Positions 34,151-46,451 of a DNA stretch of 64,000 bases are shown in pieces. The number at the start of each line of letters is the position of its first letter. Positions within the stretch are counted from its first letter, which is position 1. Location: positions 5,661,001 through 5,725,000 of the forward strand of contig NC_092878.1 in the NCBI RefSeq assembly GCF_028372415.1. The letters run 5' to 3'. A program made the position numbers and the translations under genes. The stretch is from Notamacropus eugenii (taxonomy: Eukaryota; Chordata; Mammalia; Diprotodontia; Macropodidae). The notes under the pieces were generated by a model. It was not told the origin of the DNA, ran no database searches, and was given only the letters and a program-made list of their open reading frames with translations.

Positions 34151-36210
34151 ACTACATATTTTTTCCTGAATGTGGAATACTTACCCTGCTCTTTTCTTCT
34201 TCCTCTCCAGAACTGTAACTAGGAATTCTGGCATCTGGGGCAAATTTGGCTATAGAGCAAGGAATAGTGTAGGGGGAGTTGCGAGTCATGGTCTGGGAGA
34301 TCCCCCCACTGCCCACCTCAGAGCAGCCCTGTAGCTTGGCCACCTATCATTCCAGACTGAACATGCTATAGGGAAGCATATCCTGTGCTATTGAGGGGCT
34401 GAGACCCCAGACCTAAAACTCCAAGGATGCTGGCTTTCCCTCTCTGCTCTGCCAAAAGATAGTCTAGAGTCCCACATCCCACTCATAGGCTGCCTTGAAG
34501 CTTCACTTCCCTCCTCCCCAGGTAGAATGAGATCCAAAGATGTAAGTCCCCTGCTACCCCAAAGAAATGAAGTGCCTAAAGGGTCTCATTTCCTTAGGTG
34601 GAAATTTATTCCAGGGATCCTACTCCTGCCCACAGCTCATTCCTAGGCAAACTGGAAGTTGCATTGCTCCTCTTTTCTATCCAAGGCTATACCTCTCCTA
34701 TCCTTCCTAATATTTGAGATCCAATCTGCTGGAAATTTGGAATCTTCCTCTCTTTCACTCCTCTCCTCTGGGTAAAGGACTTCTGTGGGAAGGAAACATC
34801 TCTAGATGTATTCCAGGATAATACTCTAGTGGCTCCATCCTGGTAACATCTCTCTTCCTCTCCTTGGCTAATGGGGTATTGTGCATGAAGGTCATAGCAA
34901 AATTTCCATTTTTGTGATATCCATAAAATCACACCATCTTGATCTCACCATCACCACATTTTCTCCTCTGGTCTCACTGCAGATTTGAAGTTTGCCCTCC
35001 CACTGGAATCAGGGCTGCTTTCTTTGGGTGTTACTTCTAGCTTCTATTCCCCTTCCCCCCAAAACGATTCTCTCATTTACTTCTGGTTTCTCTAAAATGG
35101 AACTCTACCTAAGATGTTTTAACTTTTAGTTCAAACATGATCTGGGACGATGAGAACAATGAACAAGAACTGGTAGAGCTCATTCTTACCCATTTTATCA
35201 CCCACTCTCCTGTTTCTTGAGGATGGAACCTTTTTGGCTTTGTATTAATTGGGCTCATGCTATCTGAATTTGAGCTAAACAGATTCCAATTCTGGGCCAT
35301 CTTCAGGGTAAGTTGGAAGAGAATGTATGAATCCTGTAGCAAGTTAGACATCACAGTTGGACATTGCAGCATCTCAAAGTAAGAAGCGAACCCAGAGACT
35401 GTTTAATCTAATTCATACCTGATTCAGAATCCTATAAAGAACCAGTGATTATACAACCTTCCCTCACCTTTTGGAATTAAGGAGACAGGGGAACACTGGT
35501 CACCAAAGACCAACCTGAATTTATCAAAAGTACATCATGTCAGGTCAATGTTAGTCACTGCATGACAAGCATCCTAAATTTAGGGATTGTTTCTCTTTGG
35601 TTTACTTTAATCTTCCTCTTCCATAAATTAGTCCACTCTAATTCCTATACTCATTCTCAAAATCTGGTAGAATTTAGGTGGAAGTTTATGGGAGTGTTCT
35701 TTTCCCAGAGGCTGAGATCAAGTATTATGAGAGTTATAGCCGAAAGGTTTGATCCCTGGGATCCACCAGTCTTTCTTTGGAAGCTAATCTCTCCTCTGAA
35801 GTGGCTTCTTGATTTCTTTAATAGATAGGCTTACTGCATTTGTTCTCATTGATGCTCTCAGGTTACACTCCTCATATGTGGTTCCAGATTGCAGTCCCAG
35901 GGTAAGGAGGTGCACTAGCAGGAGCAGGGACCATGATCAAAGTTCCAGGATAGGAAACAGTGCTTGTGGTTGCTCATAGACCAGACCACAGACCCGGAGG
36001 GCAGTGACCTCACTTCCTCCTAGATCATGCCACCATAGAAGAACTGAAAAGTTACAGACCTTCAGGACTAGTTCTAAGAGCAGGAGAAAGAAAAGCCTGA
36101 AGCTTAGAATAGTGCCTTCTCCACCTGAGGAAGCAGAGCCCCACTTTAACATAAAAGTTAAGAAATAGGCTGGAAAATGAGCAAACAACAAAAAAAAGAA
36201 CTTGACCATA
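34151..36210. other. Mostly unrecognised; short CR1-like trace at 35375-35475
   Basis: 'TAATCTAATTCATACCTGATTCAG' at 35400 recalls antisense CR1/SINE sequence. Frames up to 90 codons on either strand carry no recognisable domain. Confidence 0.4.
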
Positions 36211-36214
36211 GAGT

Positions 36215-36835
36215 GTTACTGTAAAAGCAAGAACCCCAGCATATAGGGGGGCATACTGTCACAGGCTCTTAGGTCTGCTTTTCTAAAAGGAAAGCAACTT
36301 TTGAAGGGGTCAACAATCACTTTTAATAAAACATATCATTGACTTAGTTCAGGGGAAAAAGTCAGCCCCTGAACTTCAGAGAAAATATAGAGAAAACAAA
36401 ATAAACAGACATGGCTTCCAATTGTCTGACATAAGCAATACATACATCATAGGTTAATAGATAGATCCAACTGTCTGATGATTGCATATATACAAAGTTA
36501 CTAGAGAGAGAAGCACCAACGTCTGGGTTTTCAAAGCTGAAGGGCTCCTTAGTGGCTGCCCAGGATCTCATTTGGCCAAACAAATGCTTCCAGAGAATAA
36601 TCCTCAAAGTAAAACCTCACCTCAGAGTCTTTATACACTTTTTAGAGCCAGAGGGCATCTCAATCCTTGAGAACCAGTGCCTCATTAGAAAATTAACGAA
36701 AGGTGTGGGCCTTCCTACAAATCTTCGCTAATCAAACTCCCCTTAATGGGCAGGCCTGTTAATGGGTGGGGAAAGATCTTCCCATTAAGAAAATTACATT
36801 AACAATAAGCAAAAATGCATTATCAATACAGTTAC
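36215..36835 (-). mobile_element. Solo ERV LTR with 5-bp target duplication
   Basis: LTR body 36220-36830 (611 bp) begins TG and ends CA and is flanked by GTTAC on both sides (36215-36219 and 36831-36835). Read on the minus strand it has a TATAAA box (36630-36635), an ATTAAA-like polyadenylation signal, and a U5-like end about 90 bases later. No internal retroviral genes or second LTR adjoin it, so it is a solo LTR left by recombination between the two LTRs of a provirus. Confidence 0.8.
36630..36635 (-). promoter_or_regulatory. TATA box of the solo LTR
   Basis: TATAAA on the minus strand within the U3/R part of the LTR. Position fits an LTR promoter. Activity is unknown. Confidence 0.55.
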
Positions 36836-36889
36836 TATGATGACCAGGAAACTCAAAATACAAACTCAGAAGAAAACTGAATTAAAAAG

Positions 36890-37412
36890 AGCTATGTACA
36901 AAAAATGTGGATAGGTTTCAGAATCAGAAAACTGGAAGAACTGAGAAAGAATTGTCCAAACCAAGAAAGAGAGGTAGAAGAAAACTTTGGGGAAAATGAG
37001 AGTGATGCAAGAAAATCTTGAAAAAAGAGTCAACAGCTTGGTAAAAGAAACACAAAAACATTGCTGAAGAAAACCTATTAACAGAATGGGCCAAATGGTA
37101 AAAGAGGCATAAAAATATACTGTAGAGAACTCCTTGCAAAGTAGAATTGGCCAGATGGAAAAAGAGGTACAAAAGTTCCCTGGAGAAAAGAACTCCTTGA
37201 AAATCAGAATTAGACAAATCCTTTAAAATTAGAATTGGACAAATGGCAGTGAATAACTCCATGAGAAATCAAGAAACGATTAAAAAAAAGGAAGAAAATA
37301 TGACAGATCTTACTAGAAAAACAACTAACCTGGAAAATAGATTGTTGAAATAGTTTAAGAATAATTGGACTACTTGAAAATGATGATCAAAAGAAGAGCC
37401 TCAGTATCATAT
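36890..37412 (+). pseudogene. L1 ORF1 remnant
   Basis: Sense-strand L1 ORF1 sequence with many stops. It keeps the coiled-coil layout (repeated A-rich heptads such as 'AGAATTGGCCAGATGGAAAAAGAGGTACAA', that is RIGQMEKEVQ), then TGACAGATCTTACTAGAAAAACAACTAACCTGGAAAATAG (L-x-x-K-T-T-x-L-E-N-R) and a decayed GLxENDDQKKSL. It belongs to an older L1 than the HAL1 copies. Confidence 0.7.
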
Positions 37413-37414
37413 CT

Positions 37415-37892
37415 ATGTTTTTTAAATGATATTTTGTTTTCCCCGACTATATGTAAAAATAATTTTAAACATTTGTTATTTTTTTTTAGGTTTTGAATTT
37501 CAAATTCTATTACACCCTTAAATGGAAAGCAATCTGAATTAAGTAATAAATATACAATCATGTAAAACATTTATTAGTCATTTTGGAAAAGAAAGCTGAA
37601 AGGAAAGAAGGAAGAAAGAAAAAAGAAAGATGAAGGAAGGAAAGTGAAAAATTGTATGCTTTGATTTTTATTCAGATGCCATCAGTTCTTTCACTGAAAA
37701 CTACAGCATGTTTCATCATGAGCCTTTCTAGGTTGCTGAGAATAGTTGTCATTTGCAACATTGCTGTTACTGTATACAAAGTTTCTCTTCACTTCATTCT
37801 ATATTAGTTTATGTATTTCCAGGTTTTTCTGACATCATCCTGTTTATCATTTCTTGTAAGCACAATAATATTTCATTACAATCAGAGCAGAA
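37415..37892 (-). mobile_element. L1 3' end (ORF2 tail and 3' UTR), 5'-truncated
   Basis: On the minus strand the sequence ends the ORF2 (an 'ATGAAATATTATTGTGC' region, against MEYYxAI) and runs through the 3' UTR to an A-rich end near 37415. It faces away from the L1 3' end at 37905-38285. Confidence 0.65.
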
Positions 37893-37899
37893 TGAGGAA

Positions 37900-38285
37900 A
37901 GCATTGCACACAATAACTGCAGTACTGTACGATGAACAATTGTGAATGGCTTAGTTATTCTAAGCAGCACAATAATCCAAGACAACCTCAAAGGACTCAT
38001 GATAGAAAATGCTGTCTCAAGTGAAAGAACAGATGGCATCTGAATACAGAATGAAGCGTACTATTTTTCACTTTCCTTTCAAGTTTTCTTGCACAAAATG
38101 GCTAAGATGGAAATATGTTTTATATGATTGTACATGTATAACCTATATTAGATTGCTTACCATGTTAAGGAGGGATATGGTGAGGAGGGATGAAATTTGG
38201 AGCTCAAAATTAAGAAAAATGAGTACTAATATTCTTTTTACATGTAATTGGGGGAGAATAAACATTATTTTAAATAAGAATGAGT
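37900..38285 (+). mobile_element. L1 3' UTR, 5'-truncated
   Basis: The sense strand reads 'GAATGGCTTAGTTATTC', 'CAATAATCCAAGACAACC', AAAGGACTCATGATAGAAAATGC, AAAGAACAGATGGCATCTGAATA and 'TTTTTACATGTAATTGGGG' before a GAATAAAC end. It shares these blocks with the inverted copy just upstream. Confidence 0.7.
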
Positions 38286-38394
38286 GAGTTAAAGAACAAA
38301 TTATAGGAACAATAATTTCATTAAAGAGAATGTCAACAACGAAACAAAATCCCAAAATGTATGAGATGCAACCAAAGTAATACTTTAAAGAAAG

Positions 38395-38906
38395 TGTATA
38401 TCTCTAAATATATCAAAAAAATGAAGAAAGGGCAGATCAACTAATTGAGCATACAACTAAAAAAAAACCTAGAAAATGAGCAAATTAACAATCCTCAAAC
38501 ACCAAATTGGAAATCCTGAAAATCAAAGGAGAGATTAATAAAGTTAAAAGTAAAAAGAAATTAAGTAAAACTAGAAGAGGCTTTTATAATATAAAATAGA
38601 CAAACCATTAGTCAATTTGATTTAAAAAATAAAACCAAATTACCAGTATCAAAAATGAAAAGGGTGAATTCACTGTAAATAAAGGGGAAAATAATTATTT
38701 TGCCCAATTATGTGCCAATAAAAGTGATAATGTAAGTGAAATGGATGAATATAAAAATATAAATTACCCAAATTCACAGAAGAGAAAATAGAAAAATGAC
38801 CCTATATGGAAAAATAGGGCAGAGTTCAATATTAGGAAAACTAACAGCATAATTGAATATATCAATAATAAAACCAATAAAAACAATGTGATTACTCAAA
38901 TTCAGA
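38395..38906 (+). pseudogene. L1 ORF2 remnant, left of HAL1 #2
   Basis: Translated fragments (IKGEINK, NEKGEF, FAQLCANKSDN, NDPIWKN) follow the L1 ORF2 interval between endonuclease and reverse transcriptase. Frameshifts and stops are many. Continues at 41687. Confidence 0.75.
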
Positions 38907-39742
38907 AAAATTTCTATTTTTTAAATTAATTTATTTATTTAAATTTTAACATTCATTTTAACAAAATTTTGGGTTCCAAATTTTCTCCCCTTTTGTCCCC
39001 TCCCCCCCTAAACACCAAGCATTCTAATTGCCCCTATGACCAATCTGCTCTCTCTTCTATCATCCCTCTCTGCCTTTGTCTCCAACTTCTCTTTTGTCCT
39101 GTAGGGCCAGATAGCTTTCTATACCCCTTTACCTGTATTTCTTATTTCCTAGTGGCAAGAACATTACTCGACAGTTGTTCCTAAAACTTTGAGTTCCAAC
39201 TTCTTTACCTCCCTCCCTCCCCACCCCTTCCCTTTGGAAGACCAGCAATTCAATATAGGCCAATTCTGTGTAGTTTTGCAAATGACTTCCATAATAGTTG
39301 TGTTGTATAAGACTAACTATATTTCCCTCCATCCTATCCTGTCCCCCATTACTTCTATTCTCTTTTGATCCTGTCCCTCCCCATGAGTGTTGACCTCAGA
39401 TTGCTCCCTCCTCCCCATGCCCTCCCTTCCATCATCCCCCCCACCCTGCTTATCCCCTTATCCCCCACTTTCCTGTATTGTAAGATAGGTTTTCATACCA
39501 AAATGAGTGTGCATTTTATTCCTTCCTTTAGTGGAATGTGATGAGAGTAAACTTCATGTTTTTCTCTCATCTCCCCTCTTTATCCCTCCACTAATAAGTC
39601 TTTTGCTTACCTCTTTTATGAGAGATAATTTGCCCCATTCCATTTCTCCCTTTCTCCTCCCAATATATTTCTCTCTCACTGCTTGATTTCATTTTTTTAA
39701 GATATGATCCCATCCTCTTCAATTCACTCTGTGCATTCTGTC

Positions 39743-39783
39743 TCTATGTGTGTGTGCATGTGCGTGTGCATGTGTGTGTGTGT
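39743..39783. repeat. (TG)n microsatellite in HAL1 #2 3' UTR
   Basis: Imperfect TG run at the same element position as in copies #1 and #3. Confidence 0.9.
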
Positions 39784-39918
39784 AATCCCACCCAGTACCC
39801 AGACACTGAAAAGTTTCAAGAGTTACAAATATTGCCTTTCTATGTAGGAATGTAAACAGTTCAACTTTAGGAAGTCCCTTATGACTTCTCTTTGCTGTTC
39901 ACCTTATCATGCTTCTCT

Positions 39919-41011
39919 TCATTCTTGTGTTTGAAAGTCAAATTTTCTTTTCAGCTCTGGTCTTTTCATCAAGAATGCTTGAAAGCCCTCTATTTCATTG
40001 AAAGACCAATTTTTCTCCTGAAGTATTATACTCAGTTTTGCTGGGTAGGTGATTCTTGGTTTTAGTCCTAGTTCCTTTGACTTCTGGAATATCCTATTCC
40101 ATGCCCTTCGATCCCTTAATGTAGAAGCTGCTAGATCTTGTGTTATCCTGATTGTATTTCCACAATACTTGAATTCTTTCTTTCTAGCTGCTTGCAATAT
40201 TTTCTCCTTGACCTGAGAATTCTGGAATTTGGCCACAATGTTCCTAGGAGTTTCTCTTTTTGGATCTCTTTCAGGGGGTGTTCTGTGGATTCCTTGAATA
40301 TTTATTTTGCCCTCTGGTTCTAGAATATCGGGGCAGTTTTCCTTGATAACTTCATGAAAGATGATGTCCAGGCTCTTCTCTTGATCATGGCTTTCAGGTA
40401 GTCCCATAATTTTTAAATTGTCTCTCCTGGATCTATTTTCCAGGTCAGTTGTTTTTCCAATGAGGTATTTCACATTATCTTCCATTTTTTCATTCTTTTG
40501 GTTTTGTAATTTGTTGGTTTCTCATAAAGTCATTAGCCTCCATCTGTTCCATTCTAATTATGAAAGAACTATTTTCTTCAGTGAGCTTTTGAACCTCCTT
40601 TTCCATTTGGCTAATTTTGCTTTTGAAAGCATTCTTCTCCTCATTGGCTTCTTGAACCTCCTTTGCCAGTTGAGTTAGCCTATTTTTCAGGGTGTTATTT
40701 TCTTCAGCATTTTTTTGGGTCTCCTTTAGCAGGGTGCTGATCTTTTGTTCATACTTTGCTTGCAAGTCTTTTATTGCTCTTCCCAGTTTTTCCTCCACTT
40801 CTCTAACATAATTCTGAAAATTTTTTGAGCTCTTTATGAGGTTTTCCCAGGTCTGATCCCATTGAGTGGGCTGGGATGTAGAAGCACTGACTTCCGTGTC
40901 TTCCCCTGATGGTGAGCACCGCTCTTCCTCATCAGAAAGGAGGGGAGGAGAAACCTGCTCACCAAGAAAGTAACCCTCTATAGTCTTGGTTTTTTTCCCT
41001 TTTCTGGGCAT
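39919..41011 (-). pseudogene. HAL1 #2 ORF1, L1 ORF1p-like, one frame break
   Basis: Opens with ATG at 41011 (MPRKGKKTKTIEGYFLGEQ) and reads through the coiled coil to 40490. The frame breaks just before the MEDNVKYLIGK motif. The second part, 40485-39919, keeps the full RRM and C-terminal domain: RRDNLKIMGLPE, IHRTPPERDPKRETPRNIV, ILQAARKKEFKYCGN, LRDRRAWNRIFQKS, PRITYPAKLSII. The break near 40490 (around ITKPKE against QKNEK) looks like a small deletion. Probably not functional, but close to intact. Confidence 0.9.
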
Positions 41012-41364
41012 TTTCCCAGCCAGTGACTTGACCTCTGAATATTCTCCTCACACCCACCTCGCCTCCTGATCCTCCCAGCCAGCACTTGGGGTCTGAGACT
41101 CAAATGCTGCTTCCCATCCTCAGGGCTTTGGGTGGGGGCAGGGCTGCTATTCAGTGTGAGATTAAGTTCAGGTGCCACCTCATGGGCTCAGTTCCCTCAG
41201 GGGGTTTATGCATAGACCTTCAACAATGGATCTGGGCTCCTGCCTGTTTGGGGAGCCTCGGTCTGCTCCCACTTCTGCTGCTGCCTCCCGAGGAGGCCTG
41301 AGTTATGGGGGCACCCCACTCCCCTCTCGACCCACCAAAGAGACCTTCTCACCGACCCTTGTCA

Positions 41365-41518
41365 CCTGTGGGTGGAGGGACCCAAGCAGCTGCTGGAGAT
41401 CCCATCCCTGAAGCCCGCTCAGATCTGCTCTTCTCAGTGCTGGGGCCGCGGCAGGGCTGGGCTGGGCTCCACGTCTGCAGCACAACAGACCTTTTGCGAG
41501 AGGTTTGCAGGTCCCTCT
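41365..41518 (-). repeat. HAL1 #2 5' UTR monomer (single copy)
   Basis: Sense strand begins AGAGGGACCTGCAAACCTCT and ends 'CCTCCACCCACAG' before GTGAC. It is one copy of the unit that is doubled in element #3. Confidence 0.75.
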
Positions 41519-41686
41519 GGAACAGAAATCTCCTTCGCTCCACTGTTCTGTGGCCTCTACTGCTCCAGAATTCGCCGTGAGTTACTTTATACAGATGTTC
41601 TATGGGTTGTGGGTTCGGAGCCATGTGTATGTGCATCTTTCTACTCCGCCATCTTGGCTCCACCTCCAAAATTTCTATTTTTTAAA

Positions 41687-43085
41687 AAAGTAGAGATTTC
41701 TATTTTTTAAAAGGATTAAAATAATTGGAACTTAAAATGAAAAGGAGTGTATCTAAAATCATCACCAAACATTATCTGTAATGAAGGATAAGCTAGAAGT
41801 CTTCCCAATCAGATCAGAGGTAAAAGAAGGATGCCCATCCTTGCCCCTATTGTTCAATATTGTACTAAAAATACTAGTTATAGCAGTAAGAGAAGAAAAA
41901 GAAATTGAAGAATTAGAACAGGCAATGAGGAACTAAAACTATCATTCTTTGCAGATGGTATATTCTTTGAGAATCCTAGAGAATCAACTAAAAACTAGTT
42001 GAAATCATTAACTTTAGTGAAGTTGCAGGATACAAAATAAACACACATAGATCACTGGCATTTTTATATATTACCAATGAAGTCTAGCAGGAAGAAATAA
42101 AAAAACAATATAAAATACTTGGGAGTCTACCTGCCATGACAAACCCAGGAACTCTGAACACAATTACAAAACTCTTTTTACACAGTCAGATCTAAACAAC
42201 TGGAAAAATATTAATTGCTCACAGGACAGCTGTGCCAATATAATAAAAATGATAATTTTACCTAAATTTATTTGTTCAGTGTCATATCAATCAAACTACC
42301 AAAAATATTTTATAACACTAGAAAGAAAAGTAACAAAATTCATTTGGAAGAGCAAAAGGTCAAGGATATCAAGGAAATTAATGAAAAAAAATGTGAAGGA
42401 AGGTGGCATAGCTGTACTAGATCTTAAGCTATACTACAGAGTAGTAAACATCAAAACAATTTGGTACTGGCCAAAAAATAGAATGGTGCACCGGTGGAAT
42501 AGATTAGGTACACAACACACAGTAGTAAATGACCATAGTACTCTAGTGTTTGATAAACCCAAAGATTCAAGCTTTTAGAGTGAGAACTCACTATTTGACA
42601 AAAACCTTTGGGAAAAACTAGAAATCAGTTTGGCAAAAACTAGGTATAGACCAACATTCAACCCTGTACCAAGATAATGTCAAAATGTGTAGATGATTTA
42701 GAAACAAATGGGTGTTAACATAAATAAATTAGGGGACCATGGAATAGCTTACCTGTCAGATCTATGGATGATGGAAGAGTTTATGACTAAACAAAAAACA
42801 GAAAGCATTACAGTATGTAAAATGGATAATTTTGATTACATTAAATTAAAAGTTTTGCACAAACAAAACCAATGCCGCCAAAATTAGAAGAAAAGTAGAA
42901 AACTGGGGGAAATTTTTTACAACAAGTTTCTCTGATAAAGATTTCATTTCTTAAATATATAAAGAAATGAGTCAAGTTTATAAGAATATTATTCATTCCT
43001 CAATCACTAAATGATTGAAGAATATGAAAAGTTTCCAGATGAAGAAATTAAAGCTATGCATAGTCACATGAAAAAATGACCTAAA
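41687..43085 (+). pseudogene. L1 ORF2 remnant (reverse transcriptase and C-terminal region)
   Basis: Recognisable L1 ORF2 blocks in order: EGCPSLPLLFNIVLKIL (about 41827), FADG in place of the catalytic FADD (about 41946), EVAGYKINTHRSLAFLY (about 42020), FIWKSKRSRISRK (42330), GGIAVLDLKLYYRVVNIKTI (42402) and YLSDL..NFDYIKLKVL near the end. An uninterrupted frame of 109 codons survives at 42249-42578. Several frameshifts and the FADG change show it is dead. Confidence 0.85.
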
Positions 43086-43087
43086 TC

Positions 43088-43366
43088 ACTTATTGTTTAT
43101 CCTTAATTTTTGAAGAGCCATCAATGACATCACAGCGTTATGTCTTCACTGGCAGGTGAACTGGACTTAAGAGAAGCAGTTTCACAAAGTCATCAGCTTC
43201 ACTTTCTCTTCCAGTATCATCAAAGGCCAGTGTTAAGAAAAAAGTCAAAATGGTTGATTATAGCTTGAGATGTGGGTGTCTTTGTTGTCTAACCAAGCAT
43301 GTGCTCCCCAGTACCTATTTCAGCTGCTTTCATAGCCATTGGAACAAATTTTCATCTGTACGTCAT
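43088..43366 (-). mobile_element. Internally deleted RTE-like derivative (5' region joined to 3' end)
   Basis: On the minus strand the sequence has the LINE's 5' block (GTTAGAC..., CTGAAATAGGTACTGGGG), 'GAAGAGAAAGTGAAGCTGATGACTTTG', then jumps to the LINE 3' end 'GATGTCATTGATGGCTCTTC' followed by an A-rich tail. No ORF lies between. The same 5'-to-3' join occurs in the SINEs at 59150 and 63535. Confidence 0.65.
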
Positions 43367-44352
43367 TGTGGCTACTCCAGAAAAAGGTGTATCCAGCTCT
43401 GACTTTAGCAAGCTAACCTTCATTTGCCATGTTTGTTTCACTCAGGGCTACTATTTATATGTGAAATCTGCTGAGTTCTCTTGCAATAAAAGCTGTTCCT
43501 CTTTCGGGTATATTGGATTTCTTGTTTTCCACATTTTTTGTGGATTTTGATCAGAGAGAATGATCCCTATCTGACACAGTAAGTAAGCAGGCCAGGGGTA
43601 GGTTTGGTGAAGCAGACAATTTTAGGGCATCTTTTCTAGCCCCTTCCTCATGCCAGGAAGCAAGCAGTATGGTCCTTTAAAAAGACTGCTCAGATATCCA
43701 AGGCGCTGCCAAATACCACTGTCACTACAGTCCAGTGAAAATGTGACCCTATGGCCTGGTCTGCCCTGTGTGCAGGGTTGTAATTTTAGCTTACAAGAGT
43801 TTGATGTAGGTAAAAATGGTAAAATGATATGGGTGATGGCTTTTGACTCATGCAAAAATTGGACTAAAGTGAGACAGAGTTGCCCTAAGTCATCAACATC
43901 ATTCTCTCATCCAGAACCATCAAACTCCAGTGGCAAGACAAAAGTAAAGATGACTGGTCATGGCTCAGGATGCAGTAGATGACCTTGGCATCTTTGATAT
44001 CTAACCAAGTTCTAAGTGTTCCAAAGTGCCTGTTTCTCCCACCTTTATGCCTCATTGGAACAATTTGTTCACATCTATCCATTCTACTAAGGGAAGTCTT
44101 CACATACTTACCCCTTAACTCATCTACAGGTTTGAGGCCCTTTGGTTACCCTCATCCTCGTTTAGTCCATCTGCCAAAATGGTTTACTGGGGTTTGACCA
44201 TTGTATATAATATAGTTTTTTGAAGTCACAGATGAGAGTTGAGTGGCAGATAGAAACCAAGGGTGGATAAGCAGCCCTGAAAAGAGTTTGGCAGCCCTCA
44301 CACCAGAGGTACCAGTCATCCCTGATACCTGTACACTCCATAAAATAATCTT
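43367..44352 (-). mobile_element. RTE-like LINE, 5' region (second copy)
   Basis: Aligns with 53680-54790, including 'GTATCCAGCTCTGAC/GTATCTAGCTCCAAC', TTGAGTTCTCTTGCAA, ATGACCCTATGGCCTGG and 'CATCTGCCAAAA..GGTTTA'. It covers the 5' UTR and the very start of the coding part. Frames are broken. Confidence 0.7.
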
Positions 44353-45736
44353 TAAGTACAAGAAAACTATGTATTGGCTGAGAAGCAGAAAGGACATATC
44401 AAAGAGTCCCAGGAGGTATAATTATTCAACAAGCTGCTCAAGAATGCCATAACATTTATACAACATTATTGATTATCACAAACCGTTTGATTCAGTTCTG
44501 AACCTATTGTTCAATTATGCCCTGGAAAAAAAGTAGACCTAAATATAATGAAAAATATTAGAATATTTGACGTCTGCCTGGAAAATTGTCCTCTATATAA
44601 AATGTAGAAGATATCACTAACACAATGACGTCCAGATCAATTGACATAAAGCATGGCAAGTTTTTGACGACAATTTCAGTTCATTAGTGGTTGGCCTTAA
44701 CTCTATTACCAGCTCTCTTACATAGAAAAGTAGCTTCCAAGATACTAGTCACACTAAAGTATCTTACTAATCATTTGTGTCCACAGATGTCATCAAGATG
44801 CATGACTCCACTGAAAAACACATTAACAGCTTCATTTCCAGAAATCTTCATCTACTGTTAAACTGTCATTTGGCGTTGCTAAGGGTAAATTTTTAAATAT
44901 ATACCAAGGAAAGATAGAAGGCTTTGAGCTTTCTGTGGGGTCATCATATGGTATATATTTGAGGGACCCACTGGAGAGAGTCTCCCTCCAGGAGACTCAT
45001 TCTTAGATATCTTAGTTTTTCAAGAATCTCTTGGAGTAATTTTTTTTCCCTTAGACTTCAATTAAGCAACCAGTTTTCAGTGGGGTACTTCCTTTACAAA
45101 TCAGACCAGTTCCTTTGATATAACTTCTCATTGTTGTTTACATGTTTTAGTATTCCTATCTGTTTTATTACTGATTCCACTATAAGTATGGTGGCTGATA
45201 TAAGCAATGAGGATTTTGCATTCCTACAGCACTTCTGACTAACACTGCAGATAGATTTATACAGAACATTTTTAGTTAATGGAAAACTACATAAATTAAA
45301 ATACAAAGATATTAAGAGCATTTGGAAAATTCTAATATTTCTAGTGAGATAGATATTTCAGAAAATACTTGGAAATTGATCATCAGGCACTTCACAGGGG
45401 ATTAGACGATACTACATAGGGTTAAAATTCTGTTACTTAATGAGGGAATATCTGTAAACATCATCAACTTTGCCTTAGAAGAAAAAGTCATGCAAAGTAC
45501 AAGAAGCAGTGAGAGATATTGATAGGCCAGCACACTTCAAAACATACACTGTTATATCACGGGAGGAAATACTGTCTTAAATTAAGATTTTTCTCAGGGA
45601 AGGACCCATTTCTACACAAGGAAGAATGGAATGTCTGGGTCAGTACTGTGTCTGAAGTACTACAATACTGAGGTATCTCAAGTAGAAAATAGTTGAAGCA
45701 ATTTTCAGTCTCAAAGATTTAGAAAATCTTAAAGGA

Positions 45737-45783
45737 ATATATATATATATGTATGTGTATATATATATATATATATATATAAA
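45737..45783. repeat. (TA)n microsatellite
   Basis: TATATA runs interrupted by GTATGTG in the middle. Confidence 0.95.
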
Positions 45784-46409
45784 GAGTTGGGAGACTGAAG
45801 CTGGGAAGCTGAAATCACATGGCAAAGATGCTTGCAGAGACCAGAAAGGCAATGTGGTGGTGATGAGATACCATAGTAAGTATGTGCCAAAGTTATTCAG
45901 TCTACCATTCAGAGAAAAGGGAAAAGGATCTTCCAGTTTGTAACTCAGGTAGATAATCCACTGTTGAGCAAAGAATAAAACCAGAGGAAAAGATACAGTT
46001 AGACTGAATAAAGTTTTCCAGGTTATGGCATACCCACAATAGCTGAAGGTATACTATATTGGTCTCATTTATAAATAAAACCTGCCAAATTAGGATCAAA
46101 TGTTAGAAATAACAAATCAATTTGTATGTTAACCAAGGAGCAATGAATGATTTAATTTGGGCAAACTCAGTTCAGCCTAGTTCCAGGATAGCATGTGGAC
46201 CACAGAAACCAAGCAAGAAGACAGACTCTGGTTACTCAGACTCAAGGACAAGGTACTATAGAAAAGCTGATGAAAGACAGAAGTACACAGAAGATCGTTC
46301 TACTTGGAGAATGGTAAAAGAATTGGTAAAAGAATGGTAAAAGATCATGTCTGTCTGATACAAGATCACTACTAACATAAAACAAATAAAGTAGTAGACA
46401 TACGTTTTT

Positions 46410-46451
46410 GTTACACGTGTTGCTTAGTTGGACACATGAATGATGTGTGCC
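46410..46451 (+). pseudogene. Gag/nucleocapsid-like CCHC zinc knuckle in a broken frame
   Basis: The residues C-Y-T-C-C-L-V-G-H-M-N-D-V-C give exact CX2CX4HX4C spacing, including the Gly before His usual in retroviral and LTR-retrotransposon nucleocapsid domains, followed by a basic run LRKRN. Upstream stops at 46338 and 46356 in the same frame show the gene is broken. No protease or RT region was found downstream in order, so the element type is unknown. Confidence 0.35.

Larger units (their letters stand above)
38907..41686 (-). mobile_element. HAL1-type element #2 (full length, no ORF2) with 19-bp target duplications
   Basis: Body 38926-41667 (about 2.74 kb), minus strand. Perfect 19-bp duplications AAAATTTCTATTTTTTAAA lie at 38907-38925 and 41668-41686. 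The 5' start is GGTGGAGCCAAGATGGCGGAG near 41665, followed by a GC-rich 5' UTR, ORF1 at 41011-39919, and a 3' UTR with a TG tract (39743-39783) and polypurine block. It interrupts an L1 ORF2 copy of the opposite orientation, so it is younger than that copy. Confidence 0.93.

Noticed and set aside
31100-36835. One provirus bounded by the two related LTRs at 31.1 and 36.2 kb
   Set aside because: The 36.2 kb LTR has its own target duplications on both sides, the other is partial, and no retroviral genes lie between them.
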